Assembly (NCBI GenBank): GCA_028724525.1
Contig: JAQYCV010000016.1
Coordinates: forward strand, 16,992-80,991
Reading direction: 5' to 3'
Source of the DNA: Clostridiales bacterium
Lineage (GTDB): Bacteria; Bacillota; Clostridia; Saccharofermentanales; DTU023
Length of the DNA stretch: 64,000 nucleotides
This document shows, one piece after another, positions 41,581-49,299 of the stretch; the first letter of the stretch is position 1; every line of letters starts with the position of its first letter. The position numbers and the translations under genes were made by a program. The notes below the pieces were generated by a model. That model searched no databases, was not told where the DNA came from, and saw only the letters and a list, made by a program, of their open reading frames with translations.

Positions 41581-42987
41581 TTAAATTTTCTTAAGCTGAA
41601 AGCAAGCCCCAAGGCTAGCTAGGGCTGTGCCCAGGAGGGCAAGCAAGAGAGATATCACTTGCCGATTATCGTTGAAACAATAGCCTAAACCTGGAAATAG
41701 TGGATGCAATTTCTGAACAAATACAAGCAGTCCTAAAACCAAGCTGATATAGAGCAGATGGCGGCTATCTTCATGGACCAAGTTAGCTAAAGAAAGGTAG
41801 AAAGCAAAATTAAAGGCCCAGATGGCAAGCTTGAGCAAAAACAACAATAGATGCGGTACAGAGACAAGCAGGAGGGCCAGACTTTCGCTAGCAGGCGCTA
41901 AAACATACATGCCTCCATACACGAGACTAAAGGCAAGTAAAGTGCGCCCCATGGCTTTAGCTGCCCAAACTAGACTGAAACGCGCCATCATGACAAAGCC
42001 TTGATGCCAATGCTTAAAGCGGCTAAAAATGAGGCTAGCGGTAGCTGAAAACTCAGAAGCCGCAAGCCAAACTGGCCAAAAAAATATAAAAAGAAAGAGC
42101 AAAAATTTTAAGCAGTCCCAGTAACTTACAGCGCTGGCAGCCGTTTCCTGCATATAATCTGTACAGAAAAATGCTTGATAGCAATATAACTGTGCCCGGC
42201 TTAAACCCAAGGGCTCCAAACTAGCGCTGCCCAGGGCAATGAATAAAAAATACAGGCCCAAGCAGCAGGTGTATCGCAGACTACTCACAAGATTGTCACG
42301 GCGGCATATTTTTCCCCTTGCAGTAGGCTGAGGGGCAGAATATTTTCTGACCACCCCTTGAAATCGGCCACACTGCCAAAGTTGCCAAATATAAATACCT
42401 AATAAGTGAACAACATAGGTCATCGCCAATTGTAAACACAAGTTCATCCCACCATAACGGCTTAAGGAATAGGGCGCGGCCCAAATATTCCAGCCCTCGC
42501 GCGGTAAAAGATAAAACATTATGATAACCAAGGCGAGACCTACAAGTGCCACATTACTATGCCCATCTTGTAGCGATACACAATAATACACGTAGATTAA
42601 AAGGCAAAGAGCATGCATCGAGAAAAAATAGATGACCAAGCCATCAAAGACAAAATGCAGCTGAAAGACCCAAGTAAAAGCAGCGGTTCCCAAGAAGACT
42701 AGACTTAACTGCATCGCATACAGGTTGAAATACTGATAGATATACAAAAGGAATATCCGATTTAAGTTGTTACAACGTATCTGTATCCATTGAGGGGCAA
42801 GCTGTCCTCGAAAAGCATAAGCAGAGAATGCTAAAACAAAATAATACTGAATGCCGTTTTGAAAAAAATTGATGGGCTCACCGGCAGACCTAAAAAGATT
42901 GATGCCTAGTAGGCTGATCAAGCCATATAAAAGCAAGAAGTACAGGATACTAGGCAAAGAATTTTTGAGCCAACTAAGTTTTTTCAT
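41581..42987 (-). CDS. Multi-pass membrane protein, cassette B (468 residues)
   Basis: About eleven hydrophobic segments spread over the whole length (for example SILYFLLLYGLISLLGINLF, LVGLALVIIMFYLLP, LLLVSVPHLLLFLLKLAIWA, LLALLGTALASLGACF). There is no recognisable soluble domain, unlike its counterpart in cassette A. The start overlaps the upstream membrane-protein gene in an ATGA junction. It is probably one half of an ABC-type membrane unit with the ATPase downstream. I do not recognise the family. Confidence 0.7.
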   Translation of the reverse strand: MKKLSWLKNSLPSILYFLLLYGLISLLGINLFRSAGEPINFFQNGIQYYFVLAFSAYAFRGQLAPQWIQIRCNNLNRIFLLYIYQYFNLYAMQLSLVFLGTAAFTWVFQLHFVFDGLVIYFFSMHALCLLIYVYYCVSLQDGHSNVALVGLALVIIMFYLLPREGWNIWAAPYSLSRYGGMNLCLQLAMTYVVHLLGIYIWQLWQCGRFQGVVRKYSAPQPTARGKICRRDNLVSSLRYTCCLGLYFLFIALGSASLEPLGLSRAQLYCYQAFFCTDYMQETAASAVSYWDCLKFLLFLFIFFWPVWLAASEFSATASLIFSRFKHWHQGFVMMARFSLVWAAKAMGRTLLAFSLVYGGMYVLAPASESLALLLVSVPHLLLFLLKLAIWAFNFAFYLSLANLVHEDSRHLLYISLVLGLLVFVQKLHPLFPGLGYCFNDNRQVISLLLALLGTALASLGACFQLKKI

Positions 42988-43859
42988 ACATTGATGCTTA
43001 AAAAATCCGCATGTTTTTTACAGCGGAAATATATACTCAAAGCACTGAGAAGACTCACCGGTACCAGTAAAGCAAGGATAATTCCCAAGGTAGACGTATG
43101 GTGCGGAATAGCATCAGGTGCTATGACAATAAGCGGTCCAAAATAGTAAAAATATGTCTTCCAACCAGGAAGGGGCAAAGCTCCCAGCAAATATTGGGAA
43201 ATAAGAGTACCGCCCATCAACCAAAAAACAGGGATAAGAAATCCCTCCACTTGATTTTTTGCCCATAAGGCGAGATTAGCGGCTTGGTAAAAAAAGCCTA
43301 ATGGAACGAAGAAATAAGTAAATGTATCTCGAATGATCAGATAAAGGGGATAGTGATTCCGGACCAAATCAAAAGACAGAATGTCTAATAAAAATTGTGG
43401 CGGCATATTATCCGGGCTACCGGGTTGCATAAACAGCGCCATTAGGAGATACATAAAAAGATAAGATAGGAAGATAGCTAAAGCATATTTAATGGCAATA
43501 TACCAGGCTAGTTGTCTGTGCAAAGTCAGTTTGGAGGAGCTACGGGAGGTCATGTTCACCATGAGTTGACGTTTATAGCGCAAATACTCAACAGCTACAA
43601 ATCCTGTAAAAATAGGCAAGAGAAACTGATACAAATAATGCAGGTTGAAGGCAATCTCAGACATCCCTAGGTCTACACACAAGTATTCCACCAAATTATG
43701 CCAAATATGGGCCTTCGATAGCTTTAACTGAAACATCACAAAAGTGATCAGGGCATAGGAATGGATAATATAGGCCAGTGATAATGCGATATGGGTCAAG
43801 GCCAGACCGCAAAACCTCTTATCAAATATTTTAGTGAATGCTAAGCGGTTAAACAGCAT
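42984..43859 (-). CDS. Multi-pass membrane protein, cassette B (291 residues)
   Basis: About six to seven hydrophobic segments (LALTHIALSLAYIIHSYALITF, YQFLLPIFTGFVAVEYL, AIFLSYLFMYLLMALFM, FFVPLGFFYQAANLALW, LGIILALLVPVSLLSALSIYF). A basic loop around residue 100 (RYKRQLMVNMTSRSSSKLTL) is probably cytoplasmic. The layout fits an ABC-2-type permease. It lies between the broken secreted-protein gene and the 468-residue membrane protein, overlapping the latter by 4 bp. The family is not recognised. Confidence 0.68.
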   Translation of the reverse strand: MLFNRLAFTKIFDKRFCGLALTHIALSLAYIIHSYALITFVMFQLKLSKAHIWHNLVEYLCVDLGMSEIAFNLHYLYQFLLPIFTGFVAVEYLRYKRQLMVNMTSRSSSKLTLHRQLAWYIAIKYALAIFLSYLFMYLLMALFMQPGSPDNMPPQFLLDILSFDLVRNHYPLYLIIRDTFTYFFVPLGFFYQAANLALWAKNQVEGFLIPVFWLMGGTLISQYLLGALPLPGWKTYFYYFGPLIVIAPDAIPHHTSTLGIILALLVPVSLLSALSIYFRCKKHADFLSINV

Positions 43860-43909
43860 GGCTCTTGACCCTCATGAACTTACGGTTCTAACTTTTGTGT
43901 TCTAGTACT

Positions 43910-43946
43910 CTTTCTTAGTCGAATGTAGCTTTATTGACTAAGAAAG
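43910..43946. repeat. Stem-loop between secreted-protein gene and transporter genes, cassette B
   Basis: Perfect 11-bp inverted repeat: CTTTCTTAGTC (43910-43920) and GACTAAGAAAG (43936-43946) with a 15-base loop. It lies between the stop of the two-cysteine protein and the first membrane protein. There is no clear T run, so it could stabilise the upstream message or attenuate the downstream genes. Confidence 0.6.
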
Positions 43947-43954
43947 ATAAGATT

Positions 43955-44363
43955 CTAAGGTTCCCAGTCGCCAATAATATATGTAGCAGGGTCATAAAAA
44001 TATTCTCTTCCAGCATAAAGGTTGCAGGAAGCACCGTCTGTTAGTTTCGTTGTCCATGTTCCAGATCCTGTTTTAGGAATTTTTACTGTTGGACTATACT
44101 TTCCAGAAGTGGAGTCAAAGATCCGGAATAATAAGTAAAAGTCTCCGGCTCTATCGGTAGCGATACAAGATACAAAACTGGTACTCGTTTCAGAATTTTT
44201 TACGGCTGATGAGAGCTTATCTCCCCACCCCGGTTTCGCTGTACCGGAAAAACCAGTTGTTGCTGCAACTACTAGGTGTGTACTAAATAGAACCGCACAG
44301 TAGAATAACTAGAAAAACGCCTACGCTGTTTTGTCTCAATTTTTTGATCATTTTAGAAAACAT
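43955..44363 (-). pseudogene. Small Sec-secreted two-cysteine protein, cassette B, frameshifted
   Basis: ATG 44363 (GGGAGAAAATGCATT upstream) reads MFSKMIKKLRQNSVGVFLVI then LLCGSI and stops at 44283. A second frame, open from just before that stop, continues the hydrophobic core (CAVLFSTHLVVAATTGFSG) and runs about 114 residues to TAG at 43955. The span is 409 bp, one more than a multiple of three, so a single extra base explains the break. The repaired protein would have about 135 residues, a signal peptide and two cysteines 47 positions apart (FVSCIATD, GASCNLY), close to the cassette A protein. It may be a true pseudogene or a sequencing error in the signal-peptide region. Confidence 0.7.
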
Positions 44364-44670
44364 AATGCATTTTCTCCCTTCTCACGATTTAATTCTAAAA
44401 AATCTTTAAAAACCAAAATACGTACATATCCACATTAGCCTACTTTATACTCCAAAATGCAACATACCGCCTAATCTGCTAAAAAAAAACGATCTATAAA
44501 CTAGCTAGTTATACAAATTATAACGAATTGTAATCTCAAAAACAAGTCTCAAAAGTTAGGCTACCTTCAGGGATTGCAATCCACTTTTTCATTGTGAGTT
44601 TTTCTCCAACAATCAGCCTGTGTTTTTTACGATCTTAGAGCGGGTATTGTCGGCATACTAGCCAAAATGA
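44364..44670. other. AT-rich leader region with no gene
   Basis: Upstream of the cassette B secreted-protein gene. Apart from the putative promoter I see only A/T tracts (including a nine-A run near 44482) and no open frame with a ribosome-binding site. Confidence 0.5.
44517..44545 (-). promoter_or_regulatory. Putative sigma-A promoter of cassette B
   Basis: On the minus strand TTGTTT and TATAAT are separated by 17 bp. The -10 matches the consensus fully. It lies about 150 bp upstream of the broken secreted-protein gene in an AT-rich leader. Confidence 0.55.
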
Positions 44671-44727
44671 GATTTTGCCGTCAATTAGCTGACCAAGCAA
44701 AAAGCGGGGATTGGCGGCAAAAGGCAC
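44671..44727 (+). repeat. Dispersed palindromic repeat, family B, copy 1
   Basis: Arms TTTTGCCGTCAAT (44673-44685) and ATTGGCGGCAAAA (44710-44722) with one mismatch and a 24-base loop. The same arms (TTTTGCC..CAAT / ATTGG.GGCAA) and a similar A-rich loop recur inverted at 61240-61288. Confidence 0.55.
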
Positions 44728-44760
44728 AAATAACAAATCTCCCACCAACGCCTATATTTA

Positions 44761-44823
44761 AGCTGAGCTAGAGTCTATTAAAGTTACACCAGTGTCTATT
44801 TAAGCTGCGCCATAGTCTCCCTA
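44761..44823. repeat. Three tandem degenerate 21-bp repeats
   Basis: Three consecutive 21-base units share the pattern AGYT...CYA..GTCT....WA: 44761-44781, 44782-44802 and 44803-44823. The last reaches into the stop region of the truncated EamA gene. Could be a small direct-repeat tract or operator array. Confidence 0.45.
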
Positions 44824-45492
44824 TTCCGTGCTAAAGTCTTTGGCGGCGCGGAAATTGGCAATAAACATAATCAAAGAGGCGGCAAAGATCACAATATAGC
44901 CCAGGATGCTGGGCAGGGAGGGAAATTCCTGCAAGATAAGACAGGACAGGAGGGCGGCAAAGACAACTTGGCTGTAATCAAAAATCGAAATGGTACGGGC
45001 AGGGGCGGCGGCATAGGCCCAGGTCATGCAATACTGGCCCGCCACACCACACAGGCCCATCAGGAAGAGATAGAGACTTTGCTGTCCGGTCATGGGAACA
45101 TAATTAAAGACCATGACGGGCAGGAGGACGACACTGGAGAAAGCGCCAAAGTAAAAGACCACCAGGTGACGGGAGACCCCATGGGTGGTGAGAATACGAA
45201 TATAGGTATAGGCCAGACCCGCAAACATACCACCGGCAAAACCTACGAGATAGGCCCCAATATTGGGATTCGAAAAGCTGGGCCTCACAACCAAGAGGGC
45301 GCCTCCGAAGGCCAAGACCAGACATAAGGTCTGAACCTTATGAATACTTTCTGCCAGGAGGTAATAGGAAAAAATAATAGCAAAAAAGGGGGACAGTTTG
45401 CCCAAAATCGTGGCATCCGAGAGGGGCAAGTGGTCTACTGCGTAGAAATTTGCGATCAGGCCCAGGAGGCCAAAGCTCGCACGCAGAACCAA
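44821..45492 (-). pseudogene. EamA/DMT family transporter, 5'-truncated
   Basis: The readable part is 223 residues with about seven membrane segments. It matches EamA proteins from the middle of the first repeat onward: VLRASFGLLGLIANFYAVDHLPLSDATIL and a second repeat (VSRHLVVFYFGAFSSV to YSQVVFAALLSCLIL). Intact members have about 290-300 residues and ten segments; the first two or three are missing. The frame stays open upstream (GRRARIDLVLRASFG) to about 45590, but that stretch is polar and has no start with a ribosome-binding site; the first usable codon in the homologous part is TTG at 45492. I call it a truncated remnant. The intact substrate would have been a metabolite or amino acid. 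Confidence 0.65.
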
Positions 45493-45592
45493 GTCAATCC
45501 GGGCACGGCGGCCCAGGTCCTCCCTCCCCTCCGTGTGTACATAGCGGGCGCACTCACTGGATGGGCGACAGGCGTGGACCCCGACTGATTAG

Positions 45593-46422
45593 CTGGCGGT
45601 TTGGGCATGGAACTTGTCTCCTCTTATTCAAAAACTTTGTCCAGTTTGAGCCAAGATGGACAAATTAACAAGCCGCCTCACTTAGTACAGTCAAGTCCCA
45701 AATAGTGTGTAAATTTGTAATTGCCATCCTTTAATTCTTCTTAGTCTGCTTTTTTGGCGGCACTGTTGGTGGACAAGTCTCCTAAATCAGAGGTTTGCCA
45801 ACCTTTTTTCGGCACACTGGGCTGGGTTGGCAGGAGATTTTGTTTGGCAAATCCGCCAAATCAGCACTCTACCAACCTTTTATACGCAGTAGAGTGACCT
45901 CTGGTTATTTCTGCTTCTACACCATTTTATGGACCCGATCATCTCTATTTCGGTTTTCTTGGATTTCAGACATATTTGCAAGTAATGGATGGTTCCTAGC
46001 GCCCGAAGCACCCATTACTTGCAGATTTGCCCTGTCTGACCATCCACTTCTTGCAAACTTGCCCAGCGACCCACCCATTAGCTGCAAAAATGCCCGAGAA
46101 TCCGAAGATCCGAACTACAACAGGCTCAGGGCACACTACTGGCGATCTTAGCAGAAAATCCTGAAAACCCAAATAGCTCTTCTCTCAAGGAAAGCTGTAA
46201 GCAAAAGTGAAAAAGTAAATACCACTTTATTAAAACAGGTTTTTGAGGCTTGAATTGCCCTTACAAGCTAGCCTCCGAAATCGGATTTGTCGATATCAAG
46301 AGAATTTTTTTCTTTTTAAGTTTAAGATTAAAAAATATGAAGAGCCCTTGCGGACGCACTTTTATATGCTTTATGGTTGTACGATGGCTGTGCGGCTCAG
46401 ACGATAATGAAGAGGCGTTTGG
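45593..46422. other. Non-coding stretch rich in palindromes
   Basis: About 830 bp with no convincing gene. It holds several hairpins: 45784-45841 (GGTTTGCCAACC with GGGTTGGCA), 45866-45897 (CACTCTAC with GTAGAGTG), the family A repeat at 45962-46030, and decayed half-copies of it to about 46100. The last 100 bp before the activase gene are AT-rich and may contain its promoter. Confidence 0.6.
45962..46030 (+). repeat. Dispersed palindromic repeat, family A, copy 2
   Basis: Arms at 45974-45992 and 46009-46026 (ATTTGCAAGTAATGGATGG and its complement with small changes) with a 16-base loop. The first 31 bases are identical to copy 1 near the Nudix gene read on the other strand. Two decayed half-units follow at about 46041-46062 (CATCCACTTCTTGCAAAC) and 46071-46092 (CACCCATTAGCTGCAAAA). 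Confidence 0.7.
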
Positions 46423-47199
46423 ATGAAACAATATGCAGTTGGAATAGATATCGGCTCCACATGTGCCAAGGCTGTCGTGCTGGAGTCGTCCGGCAATATC
46501 GTGCAGCGGCTTGTCCAGCCCACCGGCTGGAGTAGCGCCGACACGGCTCAGCAGATCCAGACGCAGTTGAGCGAATTTATCCCCCAGGCCAACATTGCAG
46601 CCACTGGCTATGGCCGTGTATGTGTACCCTACGCCCACCGTCAGATTACTGAGATCACTTGTCACGCCCACGGCGCATGTGCGCTCTATGGAGAAAAAAC
46701 GCTGACCGTTATTGACATCGGCGGGCAGGATACAAAGATCATCCGTGTGGAGGATGGGCGTGTTGCAGACTTTTTGATGAACGACAAATGCTCAGCGGGA
46801 ACGGGCCGGTTCCTGGATGTTATGGCAAGCACGCTGGGGCTTGCGCCGGATGAGCTTTATGAACTGGCTGCCTGCGGCGGAGGTGTGCATATCAGCTCCA
46901 TGTGTACGGTTTTTGCTGAATCCGAGGTCATCAGCCTCATCGGACGTGGCGAGGAAAAGAAAAATATTGCCTATGCCGTGGTGGACTCCATCGTAACAAA
47001 GGTCGCTGCGCAGGCAGCACGCTTACTGCCGACAGAGGGTCCGGTCTGCCTGACTGGCGGGCTTTGCCAGGCACAGGTGCTAGTAGATGCGCTGTCCGAC
47101 GTGCTGAAGCGCCAGGTCTTGACCTGTCCTGATGGGCGTTACGCCGGGGCCATGGGTGCGGCGATCCTTGCGAGAGAGTTCTTGAGAGATCTATCTTGA
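46423..47199 (+). CDS. ATP-dependent activase of 2-hydroxyacyl-CoA dehydratase / DCCP type
   Basis: 258 residues of the ASKHA-fold activator family (HgdC, FldI, YjiL). Seen: phosphate-1 loop VGIDIGSTCAKAVVL, phosphate-2 loop TVIDIGGQDTKII, the cluster-binding NDKCSAGTGRFLDVMA and SSMCTVFAESEVISL cysteines for the 4Fe-4S cluster shared by a homodimer, and DGRYAGAMGAAILA at the end. It would hydrolyse ATP to drive an electron into its partner. Start chosen with GAGGCGTTTGG before ATG. Its base composition is richer in GC than the partner gene 100 bp downstream, which suggests separate histories. Confidence 0.9.
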   Translation: MKQYAVGIDIGSTCAKAVVLESSGNIVQRLVQPTGWSSADTAQQIQTQLSEFIPQANIAATGYGRVCVPYAHRQITEITCHAHGACALYGEKTLTVIDIGGQDTKIIRVEDGRVADFLMNDKCSAGTGRFLDVMASTLGLAPDELYELAACGGGVHISSMCTVFAESEVISLIGRGEEKKNIAYAVVDSIVTKVAAQAARLLPTEGPVCLTGGLCQAQVLVDALSDVLKRQVLTCPDGRYAGAMGAAILAREFLRDLS

Positions 47200-47298
47200 T
47201 AATGCAGCTACGACACTGAAAAAGCCGCCAGAGGTCGCAGAGGCCGTCAAGACGGTAATTCTATAGGATTTTGAAAGGCTGTAAGGATTATATTAGTT

Positions 47299-48459
47299 AT
47301 GCAAGATTTACCAAAACGTTTTGAAACCTATAGCGAAGCTCGTCGCAACGGCTTTTTAAAAATTCGAGATCTTAAAGAGCAAGCTGGTAAGCATGTAGTA
47401 GGTGTTTTTTGCTCTTACACACCCGTAGAACTCATTACGGCTGCAGGCGCAGTTTATGTAAGTCTCTGTGGCTCTAGTGAAGACGGAATTGCGGAAGCCG
47501 AAAAGTATTTGCCAAATAACTACTGCCCTTTGATTAAGTCAAGCTATGGACTCGCAGTGTCTGATTCTTGTCCCTACTTCTATTTTTCTGACATGATCGT
47601 TGCAGAAACCACCTGTGATGGCAAGAAAAAGATGTATGAGCTTATGGGAAGACTTAAGCCTACCCATGTTATGGCACTTCCTCACAACCCCAGTTTAGAG
47701 TCTTCTGAAAACTTATGGCTGTCTGAGATGTATCGCTTAAAAGAAGCGCTGGAATCACAATTTAACGTAGTCATTACAGATGAAGACCTAAAGGCTGCCA
47801 TCCACCAAAAAAACTTAGAAAGACAAGCCATGGTCAAGCTTTATGAAATTGGCAAGTTAAAGCCTTCGCCTATCCGAGGTTATGAACTTAACGATATCGT
47901 AAGTGCTAGCAGCTTTATTTTTACCGGTGAACAACGCCTTGCATTACTGGAAGAGAGGCGTCAGCAACTCATGTCAGACTATGAGGCCAATTACAAGGGC
48001 AAAGCTTCGCCCCCGCGAATCTTAATCACGGGTTGCCCTGTGAACGGTGTTAGCGATAAAGTACTCAAAGAGATAGAATTGCAGGGTGCTAATGTGGTTG
48101 CTTTTGAAAACTGTTCAGGTCCCCGCACTCAGAGCGATTTAGTGGATGAGACTATCGACCCCTATAAAGCTCTGGCCCAGCGATATCTAGGAATTAGTTG
48201 CTCTGTCATGAGCCCTAACCCCAAGCGTCTTGAAACTCTAGCCTCTATGATTGAGGAATATCAGATTGATGGAGTTGTAGAGGTTGTACTTCACTGCTGC
48301 CATACCTTTGCGGCAGAGTCTTTTGGCGTAAAAGAATTTGTAAGAGACAAGCTGGGGATCCCAATTTTAAGCATAACAACTGACTATTCCATGGGCGATA
48401 GTGGACAACTAGCGACTCGGATAGGAGCTTTTATAGAGATGCTACAACTAAATTTATAG
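47299..48459 (+). CDS. 2-hydroxyacyl-CoA dehydratase family protein, possibly a double-cubane cluster protein
   Basis: 386 residues. It has the HgdB/D-like fold pattern: VVGVFCSYTPVELITAAGAV, the cluster region LCGSSEDG, YCPLIKSSYG, DSCPYFYFSDMIVAETTCDGK, then ITGCPVNGVSDKV, FENCSGPRTQ and VLHCCHTFAAES with many cysteines. Classical dehydratases need two different subunits (HgdA/B); only one gene is present with an activase, the arrangement of double-cubane cluster proteins (DCCP/DCCP-R, E. coli YjiM/YjiL), which reduce small molecules in an ATP-dependent way. The family placement is firm; the DCCP assignment is inference from gene content and length. Confidence 0.82.
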   Translation: MQDLPKRFETYSEARRNGFLKIRDLKEQAGKHVVGVFCSYTPVELITAAGAVYVSLCGSSEDGIAEAEKYLPNNYCPLIKSSYGLAVSDSCPYFYFSDMIVAETTCDGKKKMYELMGRLKPTHVMALPHNPSLESSENLWLSEMYRLKEALESQFNVVITDEDLKAAIHQKNLERQAMVKLYEIGKLKPSPIRGYELNDIVSASSFIFTGEQRLALLEERRQQLMSDYEANYKGKASPPRILITGCPVNGVSDKVLKEIELQGANVVAFENCSGPRTQSDLVDETIDPYKALAQRYLGISCSVMSPNPKRLETLASMIEEYQIDGVVEVVLHCCHTFAAESFGVKEFVRDKLGIPILSITTDYSMGDSGQLATRIGAFIEMLQLNL

Positions 48460-48474
48460 TTATCATATATCTCA

Positions 48475-48510
48475 GAAAGCCATCCATAGAAAATAACGAT
48501 GGCTATCTTC
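48475..48510 (+). terminator. Possible terminator after the dehydratase-type gene
   Basis: AGCCATC (48478-48484) pairs with GATGGCT (48498-48504), followed by ATCTTCT. The T run is weak. Confidence 0.4.
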
Positions 48511-48616
48511 TGTAAAACCGCAGGATATCTACGGTCTTCTGATTGACAGGCCGAAGGAGCAAAAGCTAAGATCGGCCTTGGCTCAAGCGGCCAATTCAAA
48601 GACTTGAGGAGTAGCC

Positions 48617-49270
48617 ATGTTTGTAGATTTACATATGCATGAAATGCGTTACTCTCCCGACAGCAAGCAATGCCTAGAGGATATGGTGGTCAAGGCTAAG
48701 CAGATGGGACTGGATGCTATCGCCATCACCGATCACGACAGCATGGAGATCGCAGATTTCGCCCAAGAATACGTCGAAAAAGTCAACTTTCCTATCTATG
48801 TAGGTGTGGAGTACTATTCCCTCCAAGGCGATATTGTGACCTTTGGGATCACAGATTTTCCTAAGGAAAGGATTCCCGCCCAGGACTTCATCAACTATGT
48901 TTACGCCGAAGGCGGGGTCACCATTGCAGCCCACCCCTTCCGCAACAACAACCGGGGCTTGGAGCACAATCTGGCCACGATCAAAAATCTGACCGGGGTT
49001 GAAGTCTTGAATGGGTCGACTACAGATGCCGCCAACTTGCTGGCCTATCAATACTGCCAAGACCGAGGCATGGCCGCCATTGGGTCCAGCGATTCCCACG
49101 TTTTAGACCGGGTTGGCAGATATGCGACCTATTTGGAAGAAGAAGCCTTCACGACCGAGGAATTAGTTGAGGTCATCAAGAAAAAATTGACCAAACCAGC
49201 CATCCATACCCCTCAGGGTTATGTCATTTTCCAGCCCCAGCTAGATACAATCCTTGAAAAACTCCAGTAA
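48617..49270 (+). CDS. PHP domain phosphoesterase
   Basis: 217 residues of the PHP family. The metal motifs are visible: DLHMHEMRYS (HxH), AITDHDSMEIADFA (DHD), GVEYYS (E), GVTIAAHPFRNN (H) and AIGSSDSHVL (DxH). PHP proteins of this length hydrolyse small phosphoesters such as sugar or nucleotide phosphates. GAGGAGTAGCC precedes ATG. It lies 29 bp upstream of a lipoprotein of an ABC importer, so it probably acts on the imported compound. Confidence 0.88.
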   Translation: MFVDLHMHEMRYSPDSKQCLEDMVVKAKQMGLDAIAITDHDSMEIADFAQEYVEKVNFPIYVGVEYYSLQGDIVTFGITDFPKERIPAQDFINYVYAEGGVTIAAHPFRNNNRGLEHNLATIKNLTGVEVLNGSTTDAANLLAYQYCQDRGMAAIGSSDSHVLDRVGRYATYLEEEAFTTEELVEVIKKKLTKPAIHTPQGYVIFQPQLDTILEKLQ

Positions 49271-49299
49271 AATCGCAGATATAAATCATAGGAGGAATT

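Noticed and set aside
24814..46100. CRISPR array
   Set aside because: The family A repeats are two distant palindromic copies with decayed half-units, not regularly spaced repeats with unique spacers, and no cas genes are present.
46261..46671. Minus-strand open frame over the start of the activase gene
   Set aside because: It conflicts with the conserved nucleotide-binding loop of the activase on the plus strand and lacks a ribosome-binding site.
47200..47298. Short open frame between the activase and dehydratase-type genes
   Set aside because: A stretch reading TLKKPPEVAEAVKTVIL looks protein-like and may be a remnant, but it is under 20 codons in the relevant part and has no start or ribosome-binding site.
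48540..48616. Riboswitch upstream of the PHP gene
   Set aside because: There is a hairpin (AGGCCGA with TCGGCCT) but no conserved core of a known riboswitch class that I can recognise.
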